Origin: Tomocerus qinae
Taxonomy: Eukaryota > Arthropoda > Collembola > Entomobryomorpha > Tomoceridae
Direction of reading: 5' to 3'
Length of the DNA: 64,000 nt
NCBI GenBank assembly: GCA_020055645.1
Contig: CM034546.1
Coordinates: 114,626,375 to 114,690,374 of the forward strand
Below, piece by piece: positions 15,306 to 30,021 of this stretch. The position numbers and the translations under genes are program-made. How positions within the stretch are numbered: the stretch's first letter is position 1; every line of letters begins with the position of its first letter. The notes under the pieces are model-generated. The model did not search any database. It worked only from the letters and a program-made list of their open reading frames with translations, and was not told the origin of the DNA.

Positions 15306-15532
15306 TTGGGACTGGGATCAGGTAAGCTGATAGTCCGAGTAAACGAATTAAAATTTCAATTTCTTTCTTATTTTATTTTCATATGCAGCAGTAGGACTAC
15401 TCTCCCTATCTCACCCTGCCCTTTGCTTACTAGCATTCATTTTGGCACAAAATTGTCGAATTTAAAAAAATGAAAAAAAATCGATTTTAATTTTTTGCAT
15501 TTGACTACCAACCTACCTGATCCCAGTCCCAA
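15306..15532. mobile_element. 227-bp MITE with 19-bp perfect terminal repeats, nested
   Basis: TTGGGACTGGGATCAGGTA at 15306-15324 is exactly inverse to TACCTGATCCCAGTCCCAA at 15514-15532. The similarity runs on for about nine more bases with three mismatches. TA flanks both sides (15304-15305 and 15533-15534), which suggests TA target duplication. The interior is AT-rich and non-coding. It sits inside the larger 14349-15874 element, so it probably inserted after that one. Confidence 0.75.
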
Positions 15533-15661
15533 TAATAGTCACTTAGGTAGTTATTACGACTTCGTTCTTGAGTAAAACCAATCTTGTATTAGTTTTTAAA
15601 AAACCCATTATGTTAAGTGTTGTATTATGAACTGGAACCGCGTCTTAAGTGCTGAGGGCTT

Positions 15662-15709
15662 CTCAAGACGTCCAATCGTCGAACCGATACGTAGAAATCG
15701 GCGTCTTGA
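15662..15709. repeat. Two-tier hairpin inside the 1.5 kb element
   Basis: TCAAGACG near 15662 pairs with CGTCTTGA near 15702-15709. An inner CCGAT/ATCGG pair is nested between them. The arms are perfect but short. It could be a subterminal fold of the transposon. Confidence 0.5.
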
Positions 15710-15876
15710 CGACTGTAATAAAATTCATACCCCTAGTGCCCGTCCATCATTTGTCGCAATTCCATAGTTGAAAAATTTTACCCCTGATATTTAATTTTTA
15801 TCTTAATTGTAACTATGGATTAAATAATCATAAAATAAAACTTTATATTCCTCCTTTTTCGTCCGAAACGCTCATA

Positions 15877-18800
15877 TAGAGCAGGTTGAAATGGAAGCGT
15901 CTAATTGTAAAGAAGGAATGATAGATAAGTTTGAACGTTATTTCTAATGAGAGTGTGTCTGAGTGAGTGGATGAGTATTCAGCACACGGATTGAAATTAA
16001 AGGAGGCAGGCAAGAGGAAAAGAGAATCTTGAGGCTAGAAAATCTAGAGCAGTGCTATCGATTCTTGTTTCATCTCTCACTTTGCATTTCCTCATAACAG
16101 TTCACCTCTCCTTTCTCCCCATTACATAATTAAATTGCTCATACTGGGAAATCACATGCATATATTTAATCATAATACTGTTTTGCTATCAACTACTCAA
16201 GAACATCTAATTGAATTCGTATCTCGTTAAATCAGTTTCAGTGGCGCTTTACGACGTTCATGAGCAACAAGAAACAAAAACAGAAATGTTTTGCTATAAA
16301 CGAAATTTCATGCATTAAATAAACAAATTATATATTCCGAGAAGAGATGCTGTGAAAGCTCATCTACTTATACTTTCCTTTTAGAAAAGCGAGAAAATGG
16401 TTGTAGCTGGGAGCATATGCCAGTTTTATCTTTAAATGTGAAGACTATTATCATGCTATACATACAGCAATCTTTTATGCATACAATATAAAAGAGATCA
16501 GCTCTATTCTTGGGTTAATACGCTTAAAAACAACTTTGAAGGCGTGCTCAAGAGTTGCAAGTGTTTCTCAAGCCCATCACGATGCCACGGCAAGCCATCA
16601 TCCTACCTTAATACAGCATTCAATTTCCCATCTCAATTCATGCTGATGTGCATTCTGTCTCTGTCTGTCTCTATCCTCCCCTATTTCATCATCATCCGTA
16701 TTATAATATATCCAGGTGATTATTCTCTACCTACACATACATATTATGTACACAATATTCTTCCATTCACCAAACATACATTCATTTTCCTTTTTAAATA
16801 AGGAGATACGAATGTAGACTTTCTCCAAAAGAGTATAAATAGAGAAAGTTATCTTATATTCCTCCTCTCATCAAAGGATTTTACCTTCTGCACTATATTA
16901 TGTATACAGTTGGTTTGTAATCGACTTATTTACCCAGATAGTAGGTATAGAGTGTAGAGCTAGACATTTTCGTTCTCCAGTCGGTTAGGCCTGCGGGAAT
17001 GTACACGCATAACTCCTAAGTAGATTCTACTCATACAATATTGTAATAAACTCCATAATTTTTATGTAGAGTGTAATAAATTGCATTTGGAGTGCTATAA
17101 GTAAATTTCTCTTTTGATAAAGAGAACGGAGCATGATAAAACAGTGAGCATTCACCATGTGTGTCTGAATCGAATAGTGAGAGACGCTTATGTATTTTAC
17201 TAGGAATGTGGATCATAGCCCATAGGTACGTCGTCGACCTAAACTAAACTAGGCTTTGTAGTGTTTTTCCTATGTATTTTAGGTGTATGTACTTCACTAC
17301 TCGCATGTGATATCTAATGTAATGTACAGACTCTGAGTCTGAGCAGAAGTTCCCAGCCCTGCTGTATCTTTATGAGAAAACAATGCAATCTAGAAAGAAA
17401 GACGGAATCATAACTTCTGGATTATGTTTCCGGTGGAAGAATACCACCACAGAAAATTGCCAGCATTTTCTTATACTCTATATAGAACCGAGGCTACTTC
17501 ACTTCATCTACAATGTAACAAACCTTTGCATATGCATACCAGTTTATATACACTACATAATATACTATATTTCCAGGGATCCTTCACTACATTTACTTTA
17601 CTACCCGGATGGGCCGACCGAGGAGACTTTCCCCTTTATACCTTATCATAAAACTACTATACAAAAATTACGAACAAAGGTGCTTTTACACATTATAATG
17701 TCATTGGCTATTAAAACACCGGGTGACTTTCGTATCCTTTGAGAATATGAGAGGAAGTGCAAATAGCTTGGAATTTATTTCACAAAAAAATCATTTGCTC
17801 TATATAATTCAAAAAGCTATAAATTACAAATTAGGTGTAATTAAAATCAATGAGGAATTCACAGAAAAATTAGTAACAATGGTATGAAAAATGTTGTAAA
17901 ATCATGAGGTGCGATGCAGTTATTTTGTAAAGGTGTAACAACGGTGGTAGGGAGAGTATGTAGTTTGCTTTGTGTATGGTGAATACTTTCAGTAGAGATT
18001 ATGCATGTGTTTTTCAGTTGGTGGTGGTGGAAGGAAGGGAGGTAAAGTTAGTAGATTGAGAAGAAGAGTAAAGAAGACTAAGTACGTACTCGGGCAGTTG
18101 TTGTGCGATGCATATAAGGTAGACATATAGTTAAGCGATGTGATGGTGTATAAATTTTGGTTTGTTATATTACATTGAGGATATTTGGGTCCCGAGAGCT
18201 TTTCCCACTCAAAACGTAATCAGCTTCCAGGTACACAAAGCTTATAGATGTATATAAGTAGTCGTTATGCGTTGTATAAAAGAGATATTATATTTGGAAA
18301 ATAATAAATATATACTAGATATATTCTACCTTTGGTTCTTCCTTTTCTTACATAACAAATACGTACACACAGGATAGATGCATCCATGGAGAGAGAAAGG
18401 ATGGAGCCCCAAACAGTTCAGCTCAGTTCAGTCAGTTTCAGTTGAGAATAGAAGAATCGTCCCGAAACTTTAGTTTTCCTGAATAAAATAGCCGTGGTGG
18501 TTGGAATGTATCTGAAAGTCGTTGGCTTCATGGCAAGGACAAAGTGTCAAACATTATACTCCATACAAAAGCGATGCAAGAACTCCAATACAATGGCAGA
18601 AGAAGGTAGCATCTGTTATAATGCATTCACCAGCTCCGTAAGAACACAATTCCTCCTCCTGCTCTCCACTCAACATCAGCTCCCATTCCGCGTCAGCCTC
18701 AGCTACAACTGTATATGTTTAAAATGTAAGGAATGAAATCAGAGATGTATTCCGACCACATCAGCATTCAGACTCTGTTTTTCGCTTTTCTTTTTCGAAT

Positions 18801-21800
18801 ACCGAGAGTTTTTTTTCCTATATTCCCTACTTATCGTTAGGTATTCCCTATATTTTATATTACCTCTCTACATAAAATATACACTTGATGCTCTATATCT
18901 AAATTCGTGGGCCGGTAGAAAACTACGGAAACAACTTGCATCGCACCATCACCTACACACCAAGCACAAAATCCTAAAGTATACCTCCTTGTGGTTAGAT
19001 ACGATGTACAAATGGGCGGTTAAAGTTTTTTTCCCCGTCTGTCTATGTGAAAGATCCAAGCAAAGGTATTTGTGTCCTTCTAGTACTACTTCCTTGGTGC
19101 TGAATTCGTTTTTGTGCAATGCTGGACTCATGGGTGGGTGCACGTTTTTGTGTCGCCTACAAGTTTCCCTTCCTTGTCAGACTTTGCTAGATCACTTGAG
19201 TCATGTACTTATCCGAAAGTATAGGTAGGTAGTTGTAACACAATATTTCCGAGATCACAGCACGGAGGACGGAGGTACTTAAATGTATTACATTACAGAA
19301 TACCGTTCATCCTATACGGAATTCGCCAGTCTGACGCTCTAAAGATAGATGCACGTTTATAACAGAACTCGGGCATTCTATAAACATTCTGCGGATACAG
19401 GGAAGAAGAGTCTGGAGGAGAAATGATATTCATTTATTCGCATCATCTATCTGACACGCGAATCTAATTCATAGATTTAGGAAGTACTGTGGGATTATAC
19501 GTATCTTTAGGATGTTTGCTTTGTTGTAGTTGAAATGAGATTTACAGTGGAATTCCCGAGACAGATTGATTTAAGGGTTTAAATCCTTTCCAGCTGTCAA
19601 CTGAGCTTTCTCAGAAACATGGATACTATTTATGTATACCTTTAAGTCTATAATAATAAGCATGGATACTATTATGCACATATATTACGCAGGTATATAC
19701 GTTTATGAATATATGGATAGCATCGAATAGTTTTTCCATGAATTTTATAGCATGTTTTTTAAAGAATTTCTTTTCGGTTCACCCTTCATGTTGATAGCCA
19801 ATTTATTATATAAAAGAGAGTTTTTTATGTTTTTCACGTATCACTTTTATTATGACAACAACACAAACCTAGGTAGTAATGAGTGCACTTACGTACCTTT
19901 GGTAAATAAATATCATCTCTCCTTTAGAGTCAGGATGAAATATCATGTTACAAATGGAACGGAGATTCAGGATCCGGATTGCAATGAGATGGGCAGGGCA
20001 GTTATGTGTAGATTGGACCATTCAGTACTCTCGTAGACATTATGATATCACACTTATGACGTTGTGACATGATATGAATAGAGAGGGCGAGGGAGAAACG
20101 ATCGCCGGTGGGACTTTGCCAGTAATTGGACTCCAACAAAACGTGATCAATTACAGATACATTCCATTCCTACTAAACCTACATTTTTCTGTGTGGTAAC
20201 ATTACATTTATGAGAATTACTTCTAGGCACTTCCTTAGTGTCTGCTAGCATACAACAAAACAGTCACGATCTGAATAACAGTCTCAACTTCTTCTTTTGA
20301 TTTATTGCCTACTTTATTGCTATCTTTAATACTATCTCGTTACACAAGAAATTCAATGACTTTACCCTTTGAATTTTATACAAATAATATGTATTTTCGA
20401 GCCAGGTATTTTTTTCCCGCAGCGTCTACTATCCAATTCTACTGAAATTCTACTACACTCACGATGTCACGATTCTAGATTGTAATAAAAAGCAGAAAAC
20501 GAGAATCTCGCTCTACATTTTCAGTAAAAATGTGCACAATATTGTTTACAAAGAGCTTAGGGGTATCTCAAGAAATGCGATTCAACTACAGTTTTTATAC
20601 GGGTAATGTCGGATTATTGTCACGGTAGACATTCGTCCTTCAAGTTTCACCTTACCACAATGGAAAGCACAACAATAACTTTATACGATAAAGACCGTAA
20701 TGAATATAACTCCGCAGATGCACTTTTGTATGCATGACACACCTACATGCAATCATTATTCGAATAACCTACCTTTCTATGTTAACTAAAAACTCGGGTT
20801 ATGTCAAAGTATCCTGTTACATAGAGAATTTATTTAGACCATATAGGATTCACAATTCACAGTCCAATGAAATTAAATCTGGTAAGAGATGATGCTTAGC
20901 TTCAATTTACTACACTAACCTTGCTTTTAACAATTCATAGTGACTTTATTCGGTGTAATGTGATATATATCATTGGGAATTAAAACCGATTTTCGGATTC
21001 GAAATGGTGTAACATGAGAAAGAAGTTACAAAATATTACCATGCTTTATTCCCGTACGAAGGATTAATAGTCAAAGCCTTTCCAATGGTGAAAGGTGAAA
21101 TATTATGTCTGTGCTTTGTTTTCGAATGTGCATTTGTTCTACTTTTAATTTTTCGAGGCTAGCGTCGAGTCGAATGTCCTATATTCAATTTCCAGGAGGT
21201 GACTGAGGTGAGTAACAATTTATTATTAAAAAATATAGTACTACAACTCCAACTGTTCCTAATGAATTTCGATTGGCACAGATTCCCGAGACGATATAAT
21301 GGTTTTAATTACATTCTCTCTAAAATTTCCGCGGTTTACTTTCTCATTAAACATGGGTACAGTTGCACTAAAGTTTAAATCAAGCAAAAGATGGAACACG
21401 AATATTATTACTTCCTTGTTGACATTTTGTTACGTATTATGCTATTAATTTTGCATAATGATGAATGATTAGCGTAGCGAAAATTTGAAAAACTTATTTT
21501 ACATAACAGGTAGGGAAGGGAGAATTAAATTACATTTATTGAGTCAAAATGTTGGCTGCGGTTGAAATTTAGTTATGTAAGGACTTTGGTTTTTCACAGG
21601 AGTTGCCGAGTAAAACGACTGTTACCGCAGACATGGAATTTAGCTTATTGAAATTGCTTTTCCTCTCTACAATTACAACCACTATGGTAAAGTGTTCTTT
21701 TGAATTCATCGTCAACGACTACATGTACTAAAAATGAGTCCTCGTAGTTCGATTTATTTCAAGCATGGTACATTAAAAGGGTAATGGTTAGAAAATGTGC

Positions 21801-24800
21801 TTAATTTACTGATTCTGGCAAGACATTTTCTTTGAAGTCTTAGAATGAATCGATAGTATGAAAAAGTACAACAACCTGTAATAGAAATAAATCTTTAAAT
21901 ATTAGGTACCTTAAGTAAAAGTAGGTGTTTATAATACAGAGGAAGCTCAAAGTGTTTATAGTGTTCACTATTATTACTGTTATCCAGTTAGGTTCAGGTT
22001 CCACTAACCCGTAAAGTCGAGTTCATTGTGTATGCTTTTTGGAAGCGAGAATTTTTTATTTGTTTTGCTGTAAACATACCTACTTACCTAAATGGAAAAA
22101 AGTGTTTGAGAAGCTTAAAGTTCGACGTTCAGCGGACTCCAGTTTTGTTGTGTTGATCATGAAGAGGAGGTATGCAAGGTGGTTACTGTATATCGGTAGA
22201 ATATTAATATCAGTATGCCTATGTGAGTTTGTATTTTCGGTTTTCCATCTCACCGTTGGCATTTTAGAACAAGGTTTGGGAATCGAATTCTATGGAAAAG
22301 GAAGGAAAACAGGAGGGAAAGGAATTTCTTTCATCTTTTGCCAAGCATTTGAGCACTTATTATTATAGAGATTTTATTCCGGAAATCGGCATCTTATTAC
22401 CTTTCGTTGTACCCGGTGGGTTGGTTGAATGAGGTATAGCCAGAAAAATCAGAAGTGAGAATTTGGTATAAGGTAGGTAGTATGTATAGGTGAGATTCAA
22501 GTCAACTTGATGTTCTACTGTTCACTTTTGGTTAGTGTCTTTGAGTTTTTTAGAGAAATTTTTATATTTAAGTACATTACATCGTTCATTCTTCATGTTT
22601 ATAGTCTACTGACTCTTAGAAAGCCGTTTTGAAGATGATTCAAATAGAAATAAACGTTTTATATGCAATAATGCTAAACTGACTCTCCCTTTTCGGCATG
22701 TTCAACCATCTGCTTAGAGAAAGAAGCCTATATGTATTCATGTAGCACTAAGATAATCTATAGTACTTGTTGTAATGCAATGTGTACACTTGGATAACTT
22801 TCTTTGCTTGTTCTATTCAGTTTATTATATAAATGTAAATACAAACAGTTGACTCTAGGAAAATGATTTCTCAGTAAACTGATTGCCTCCAGGCCTGGCG
22901 CAGAATCTTCAATTTAAGTCAACAAGCAGAATGAGTAATTTTGAAGGTTTTCGGGTCAATATGAGGTTTACAATAAAAAGTCATGACTCTTTGAAGGAAA
23001 TGGGCATTTGGCTCCCGCCTTCAATTTCCAAGAATATTCGATATTGTAAAGGCCTCCGTTTCCGCTTTCATTATTTACCATTTATCTAATGTAAGCATTT
23101 CTTGAGAGGTTCAGGCGACTTTGTATAACATGCTTACTTAATAACAAACTCTGAAAACGGGAGCAGGTGTCATTAATCACGACGCAGATAAACTGACACT
23201 TGAGTTGGTTCTATATTTAGTTTGATGTGTACAGGGAACCTTACCTACTAACAAGACAATCCTTTCAACCAGTGGGACATGATGAAAATCTATCTTCCTG
23301 ACTTGATTCAACGGAAACCTTATACCGTGAACATCATAATACACAAACTAAACTTACTACTTATATAATTGTACGCCCCGAATTTATTATAGAGCATTAG
23401 TTACCCATTGTAAATATATACGGAAGAGTAACAGCGATGTTTCTAGGAATGTTTCCAAATGAACATAACTTGGAAATGGGAAAGTTATTTCAGATATTGA
23501 CCATGACTGAAATATATATTCTAGATATTGCTATATACATGTCGAGGATTATATTTGAGTTACTTACGTGCGTGTGCGTAAGCGGATTTACTTGTGTCAG
23601 ATACTATTTCAATAAAAGGCTAACGGAGATCTTAATGTATATGCATACAATATACTGTAATAATAATATTATTATGATGTGCTTTGGGCTGGTATATTAT
23701 TAAACTAAGCCCTAGTAGTGTATAGATATAGATTTTATTAAAGCTTACGATAGAATATAATATTATTGGGTTATAGAAGTTTATAATTTAGTTATGGCGG
23801 GTGCAGCACATAATGCGACCACATTTGACATTAGTGCCCACCCATAACAATTTATCGTCTCAATAAGAAGAAATAGTCGGAGAATTATGAAAGCAAGTGA
23901 AATTTAGAGTAGGGAATGATAGGGAGAAAGCAACACTCGACCTAATTTCTAGTGGAAGTATTAATGCAAAGCGGAGGATATTGATGTAATGCAATGTAAT
24001 GTTATGTAAGACAAGGGAAAATAATAAGTTATGACTTTTAGTTATATCGTTCTTTATTGTGTGTATAAAAGGAGAGTTTGTCGGAGAAAGTACGTCGATG
24101 TAATAAGTAGTGGAGATAGAGAAGGCCATTCCTGCGTATAGAGCATTAGGAGAGTCTGCATGTATCATATCTCGTTTGTTGTCTTACAAGTTCATATCAG
24201 TATTTCTGAGTTGGTAGGATACGGGATAGTGGCGAGTGAAGCTATAGCTTATTTTTACAGCATGAGCTGTAATAAACTCAATATGTAGCTAGTAGTAAAA
24301 TGGTAAGGGTAGTATTTGTTGGCGAGGAAAGTCCATGCTTGAAATCAATACTGAGTACTAGCGTACGTATTTTTTTGTCTGACTAAGAGTTCAGCAGTTC
24401 TTTCCCACATGTGCCACCACCACAACTTTCTACATATGCCCGAAAAAGTTACAGGACGGAGAAAGAGAAAGAAGGAAATTATAGAGAACTGTGTATAGAA
24501 AAACGTTATTGAAAAACGAGGGCTGAATTTAGGTTTGACTAAAGGGCACACAAGCCAACAGAAAATCCAGCCAAAAACTGACAGTGGGAAAATTTTTTAA
24601 GACTTTTCCTCTGGGGTAGATTTAATGAGTACATGGGGTTTTAGGGGATCTTTCTTTTTGTTTTCCACAAGTGAAAGTTCTCATTTTATTAGTCACTCTT
24701 CACTATACTTATAAATCTTACTTATCTCTGTGTGCACTTGTACTTAAACAAAAAGAAAGAACAAACCTCAAATCTCCCCTTCCACGATAATCATCATTGT

Positions 24801-27800
24801 GAAATATATGGGCATTGACCAATACAACTCTCAACTGCAAGAAAACAAGGCAGTTATTTATGTATGCATCCTACCAGAAGAGTTGGGAAATCAATGGGGA
24901 AAAAGCTTGTCCATTTTGAAAAATTGTCTTAAACAGGAGAAAGTACATAATATGTATCATTCGTTATATCCTGCGTGTGCTGCAATAACGAAGCAGAGCT
25001 TGGAATTCTCTGAGTGTGTTTACATATACAGTTCATTGGAGTAGTTAAAGAGAGAAAGCGGAAAGAAAGTCCGCGTCCACATGCACGGTTTGTGATGTAT
25101 TCAAAGAAAGCACACACACACATCGTAGACATTGAGAGTGAAAGAGTGGAGGATTGAGAGAAAAGCTAAGTTGGAAGTGAAAGTGATGTAGCATGTGAAA
25201 GGGTAATAACAGATAAAACAATGTAGTACTAAATATAAATGCATAGTAGTACAAGTAAAAGGACACGTTGGAGTATTAGTCTATCTTGCTCGAGTCAGAT
25301 AATGTTTTCTATATGTAGGTCGACGACATTTCACAGTCATGCAACCTATAGTAAATGTATTATAGTATTATGTTACAGTTAGCCAGAAAAGAGTCGACGA
25401 TAGTATGCAGCAGTAATATATATTAAGATAAAACTTCCCATAACAAGTCAGATTATCGTTTTAGACATGTTTTCCTTTTAGTGTCTTTGCGTTTTGTTGC
25501 TTTGTCATGCAGTACTTTCTCCGTCTTGGATTATTAGTATTACAGCTATGTACAACTTATACACTTTATTGTTAGCTTATGTGCAGTCTCCGTCTTTTTA
25601 GTGAGAAGGCCATATAGTTGAAAACTCAACCTAAACGGATACATAAATTGCGCCAGACTCCTTGCCCTTTACTTCCTCCTATAAATGTACTCCTATTATC
25701 TGATCAGTTTTTTTGCTCAAATTTTAAATCCCCTCCCTTAAATTGAAATCCCTTTTTCTCAAATTAAGTCATAAGTAAAGTAACTAAGGTAAACTCTTGA
25801 GTGCCTTGCCGAATGTCTTTTCAATGCAGACTAATGTAAGAATACTCTCTTACATGCTCTACTATATTAACATTTACATCGTATAGAAAAGAGTTTTAGG
25901 TAGATCGTTTGGGAGAAAGTCGTAGTGTATGGAGCTGTCGTTGTTTCTAATGTAATGCCATGTCATGATGTAGTGTAATCTCCGTAGGTCGTTTGATGTC
26001 GTAAAGAGAACTGCTCTCGTTAAGACTTGTAAGTCTAAAGCTTTTATGTCTTTAAGAGATACTCGGTTCCTGCCTACGCCACTGCATGGCAATACTATTC
26101 TCCTCATTTACTTTTTTCGCAATTAGTAATAAGCCAGAGTGGAGGGACGGCTTTAACATAGAATTGGCTTTTCGGAGGAAATCCGTCTTAATGCGCTTGT
26201 AGCTTTCTCTTTTAATTGTTGCTCCTAATTGTAAGTGAAGGAGTCGGCAGATGAGATGCTCTCTCACAGATGCGACCTGACTTTTTAAACAAAACTCGCA
26301 ACTCCACATCCCTACTTATTATCTATCTACTTATTCCGGGTCGTTTGTACTACCTCCGCACTACTAAATATTTATGCTCCACTTTCCCCGATGCTATCGC
26401 GGGAGTTATTATATTTATGCATGCGTGTAAACGCTTTTTCACCCGTCATACTTATTCCCAAATTATAAAACCAGTACCTACTTCCTACCTCATTAGTCCG
26501 CATTGTAAAACCAGAAAACTGTCACGTTTCGGGTTTCTTTCTTCTGTCAAATTAGTCACAATTAGTACTATTACTTATGTAGTCTACTAATGCTCCGAGT
26601 AATTGCCCAAATACTTCATTTCCCTCCTAAACGTTACGTAGCTACTTTCTCCCTTTCAATTAGCTGTAAATAGATGTGTGTCCTGTGTACACACTCTCCA
26701 CACACTGTAAATATTAACTGCAAACGCGTAAAATGAAAATGACAGAGAAGTAAATTTCCTGCACGGAGAACCTCTGCTTGCATGTACATCGTTTCTCTTT
26801 CGTGTTCGGTGCTTGTTTCCTTAGAAAATGTTGAGTGACTGACATGACACACGCAGAGAGGACTTGCACACAGTAGGATTCCAATTGGAAAGCAAACCGC
26901 AGCAGGACAGGACATGACGACGGACCAAGAGCAGCGAAACCCTGAAAAACAAGTGCAGTGCAGTAGAAGAAAGTCGACAGGACAGCAATCTTGACTGAGA
27001 AAAACAATCTCGGCACGAAAACTATGTTTTCCCATATACCAAAACACTAGTACATGTATCAAACTGCATTCTGTTAGTCAAGAGCATGGAAGAGATAGCA
27101 AATCACTCAAAATGACATGACAGTAAAAAGGCAAAGAAAAGTTTCGCTTGTTTACATTATTTTATTGGCTCACTGATAAGTGAAGAGTATTAGTTGTTTA
27201 GTATTTATGTCACTATCCAATCCAAACAACCCAAAGGACCAACAATTCTAATCAAAACATAACTTTTTCATTCACAATCATTCACTAATATTCACATACA
27301 CTAGATTTTCCTATACGTTATACATCATTTTTTATAATATTTTATATTATTCTGTACGTTTGTTTTGTATTTACGTACAGCCCGTTTATTATATAAACTT
27401 AGTATTACTTATCACTCTATATATACTTAACTCATCTTACATTTATTCGCATATACCTTAAGATATACAGTTTAATTTAGCAAATATTTATTATTATTGG
27501 TAAGTATAGTTTGATTTATATTGGTTTGGTTGTTATATTTGCGTGTATGTATGTGTTCCTGGTACAGTATTGCTTATCATCGTATAATAAATCTTTCATA
27601 GAAAGTAATAGTCACAATGAAGGACTGAGTGAGTTATAAATTGCAAACAAGCATCAACATTTTGGATACCTAATAATTATACCGTTGTTGGTTAAGCTAT
27701 AGTAATAGAAAGGTTATTAATCCTCACCATTTGTACGTTCACGAATCATTTATGCACTGCGCTTTTACTCCCAGAGGCTAACTACTACAGCTAACAACAT

Positions 27801-30021
27801 TTCAAATATAATACTAACAGCAGAGCAGCAGCAGTACAAGAAATCACAAAACTAGCTTGACGTAGACAACTCATCCAGAGAAATAATTCAAAGTTGTACC
27901 AACCAGTACGAAGGTAAAAGGTTCTAAAATTCAGTTATGACTTGTGTTGAAAATTTTAAACGGAATGAGATGAGCATCACGATTACACTGTCCGACTTTT
28001 GGATTCCGAGTGAGATAACAAGTTGAGAAAGGAGGGCATATACATTGAATTGTGAATAATAACTCCTACCTAAATATATAATACATTCGTGTATTTAGGA
28101 AGCATAACGAAAAGGGGCTAACATGTTTTTCTGCATTATCTGGCGCATTAAAATCCTTACAAATGTTTTTGTCCATTTTGTTTTTGTGTATAAAATGTGT
28201 ATCCTAATATATAGAGTAACAAGAAGAGACACATTTGTCCCTTTCTGATTGACAAGACAAGAAGTTTAACGAAACAGAAACATCGACTGCATTATTACTA
28301 CTATCTTATACACACAATAGAATATAATATAGTAGGGGAAGGCTATATAGGGGAATCACCACCCTTATATAACCCTTGAAAATGTGTGTACTGTATATTA
28401 TATGTATCTGTATAGTATTAATACATATAATATAACTACTATTTAGTAGTACAGGGTATAGTGGAGTAGTAGTGTTAGAATATTCGAAAAGATCATTGTC
28501 GTAAGCACCACAGTTTCTATTTATTTTTTATTCTTAATACGACTTTGGGTAATACTCTTCATTGTTGCACTGCACTGCAGAGCTCTTCGTGCACACACAA
28601 CTTAGTACAGAAATACAGAGGGAGTATACATACATAGACAGTAGTAATAATACATATAAAATACATACAGTTTACATATGTGATTTACAATAAGTAGGAT
28701 ATTAGGTCCTGCTAAATATTGCAGTTGCATTTTTGCATTGCATTGTCATGTCACATAACTTCACACACTCACTGTTCATTTATTCCGTTTCCCCAACCAG
28801 TTTCATTTCGTTTCATTGTCAGTCAGCCGAGCTGATTTGTTCTCTAGTTGGTTTGGGTGATTGAATTCGTGATGTGATGAAATGTGATGTGGCGGGGAAT
28901 GGAGGAGATAATTTATTTTTATCTGTAGAGTGGATGACATGCTACGTGAATCAGATTTAAGTAGTTTTCTGTAGTAATGTATGTTAGTCCGTTTGTAGTA
29001 GTAGGTACGTTCTTCTTTGCTTTAGTAATGTATGTTATAAGTCGTTTCACAATCATTTCGTTCATCTGTTCCACGTTGTCTTATCTAATAATACGTAAAG
29101 TAAGTCAGAACGTACATAATATTTCCAGTATTTACTGCTTATCTGTTATAATAGTCATTGTCAAAGAATTATCGTTTGTGTGTGAGTATGGGTAATTTTG
29201 TTGTTGTTCAGACGGAGAGGAAGATCATTCACTGAATATTTCTCTAATGCAGTTATACATGGAGTTTGGTTGGTGGTAGTCGTTGTTGGGTAGTTCAGGA
29301 GGAGAAAGTTGAGTTCCAGTTAAAGTTGCGACGAAATGATAAGAGATTTTCATTCCCCAGTCTAGTACTAGAATGTGGAGTGGATTGTATGTAGTAGAGG
29401 GAGGAAATGGTTTAGTCTGTCTAAAAATCTTCTGTGTGTATTTATGTATTTGAACTGAAGTGGAGTGAAATGGAGTCCATCGTCTTCATACATAGAGTCA
29501 CACTTTGTAAGAGTATATAGTATAGTATACAGTTCATAGAGTTATAGGTAAACTCTACGTATGTTTCTTAGTTATAGAATAATATGTATGTATTACTTAT
29601 ATTATAGTAGCTATTCACAGTTTGCCTTGTACGTTTCATATTATAATTCACTCCTCGTCTGTTTATCACTGAAGATATAATGTTTTTCCGAGAGTTGTGT
29701 GTAACTTGGAGACTTTAACTGTAGGTATGTACCGTAATGTAATGTAGTAATGTATGTAGGATTTATCACTGTTTACAACAGCAGCATAGTAAAGTAACAG
29801 TTACAGTTGAAAACTTTAGTGATTCCGTTCAGATAAGGAGTGTCCCACTTTCCCCTCCTGGCACAACTAATAGTACATGTTTCAGATTATTACCGTGATA
29901 GTCACCGACAACTTTGTCATCCTTTTTCATGTCCCTCCACTTAATATTTTCACTAGTATTTTCACTTTGGGGGATTTTTAGTCTCCGCAATAGTTTCAAA
30001 ATTGTTTTCACTTTAAATCGG
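15877..30021. other. Intergenic DNA downstream of the Dpr gene
   Basis: No gene is supported here. The open frames are short, compositionally AT-driven, and carry no recognisable domain. The right end must include the 3' untranslated region of the minus-strand Dpr gene, whose stop codon is at 30022-30024. The first minus-strand AATAAA I see downstream is at 28912-28917, so the untranslated region may be about 1.1 kb. Confidence 0.5.

Larger units (their letters stand above)
14349..15874. mobile_element. 1.5 kb terminal-inverted-repeat DNA transposon, apparently non-autonomous
   Basis: The ends are imperfect inverted repeats of about 65 bases (14349-14413 and 15808-15874). Both begin TGAGCGTTTCG, continue into ACGAAAAAGGAGGAATATAA, and end at the block TTTAATCCATAGTTAC. 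A TA flanks each end (14347-14348 and 15875-15876), which fits a TA target-site duplication as in Tc1/mariner-like elements; ATAT would fit equally well. The interior has no long open frame that reads as a transposase, so it is probably a deletion derivative or decayed copy. Inside it lie a second, smaller inverted-repeat element (15306-15532) and a hairpin (15662-15709). The outer boundaries are well supported; the superfamily assignment is inference. Confidence 0.7.

Noticed and set aside
21190..21211. Possible 12-base microexon between TTTCCAG and GTGAGT on the plus strand
   Set aside because: Splice-like strings this short occur by chance and no flanking exons were found.
22039..22368. 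109-codon plus-strand frame with a hydrophobic segment
   Set aside because: No recognisable motif, no neighbouring exons in phase; within the range expected by chance in 64 kb.
29829..30011. Minus-strand 60-codon frame right after the dpr stop
   Set aside because: Lies in the probable dpr 3' UTR; no splice site or domain supports a continuation.
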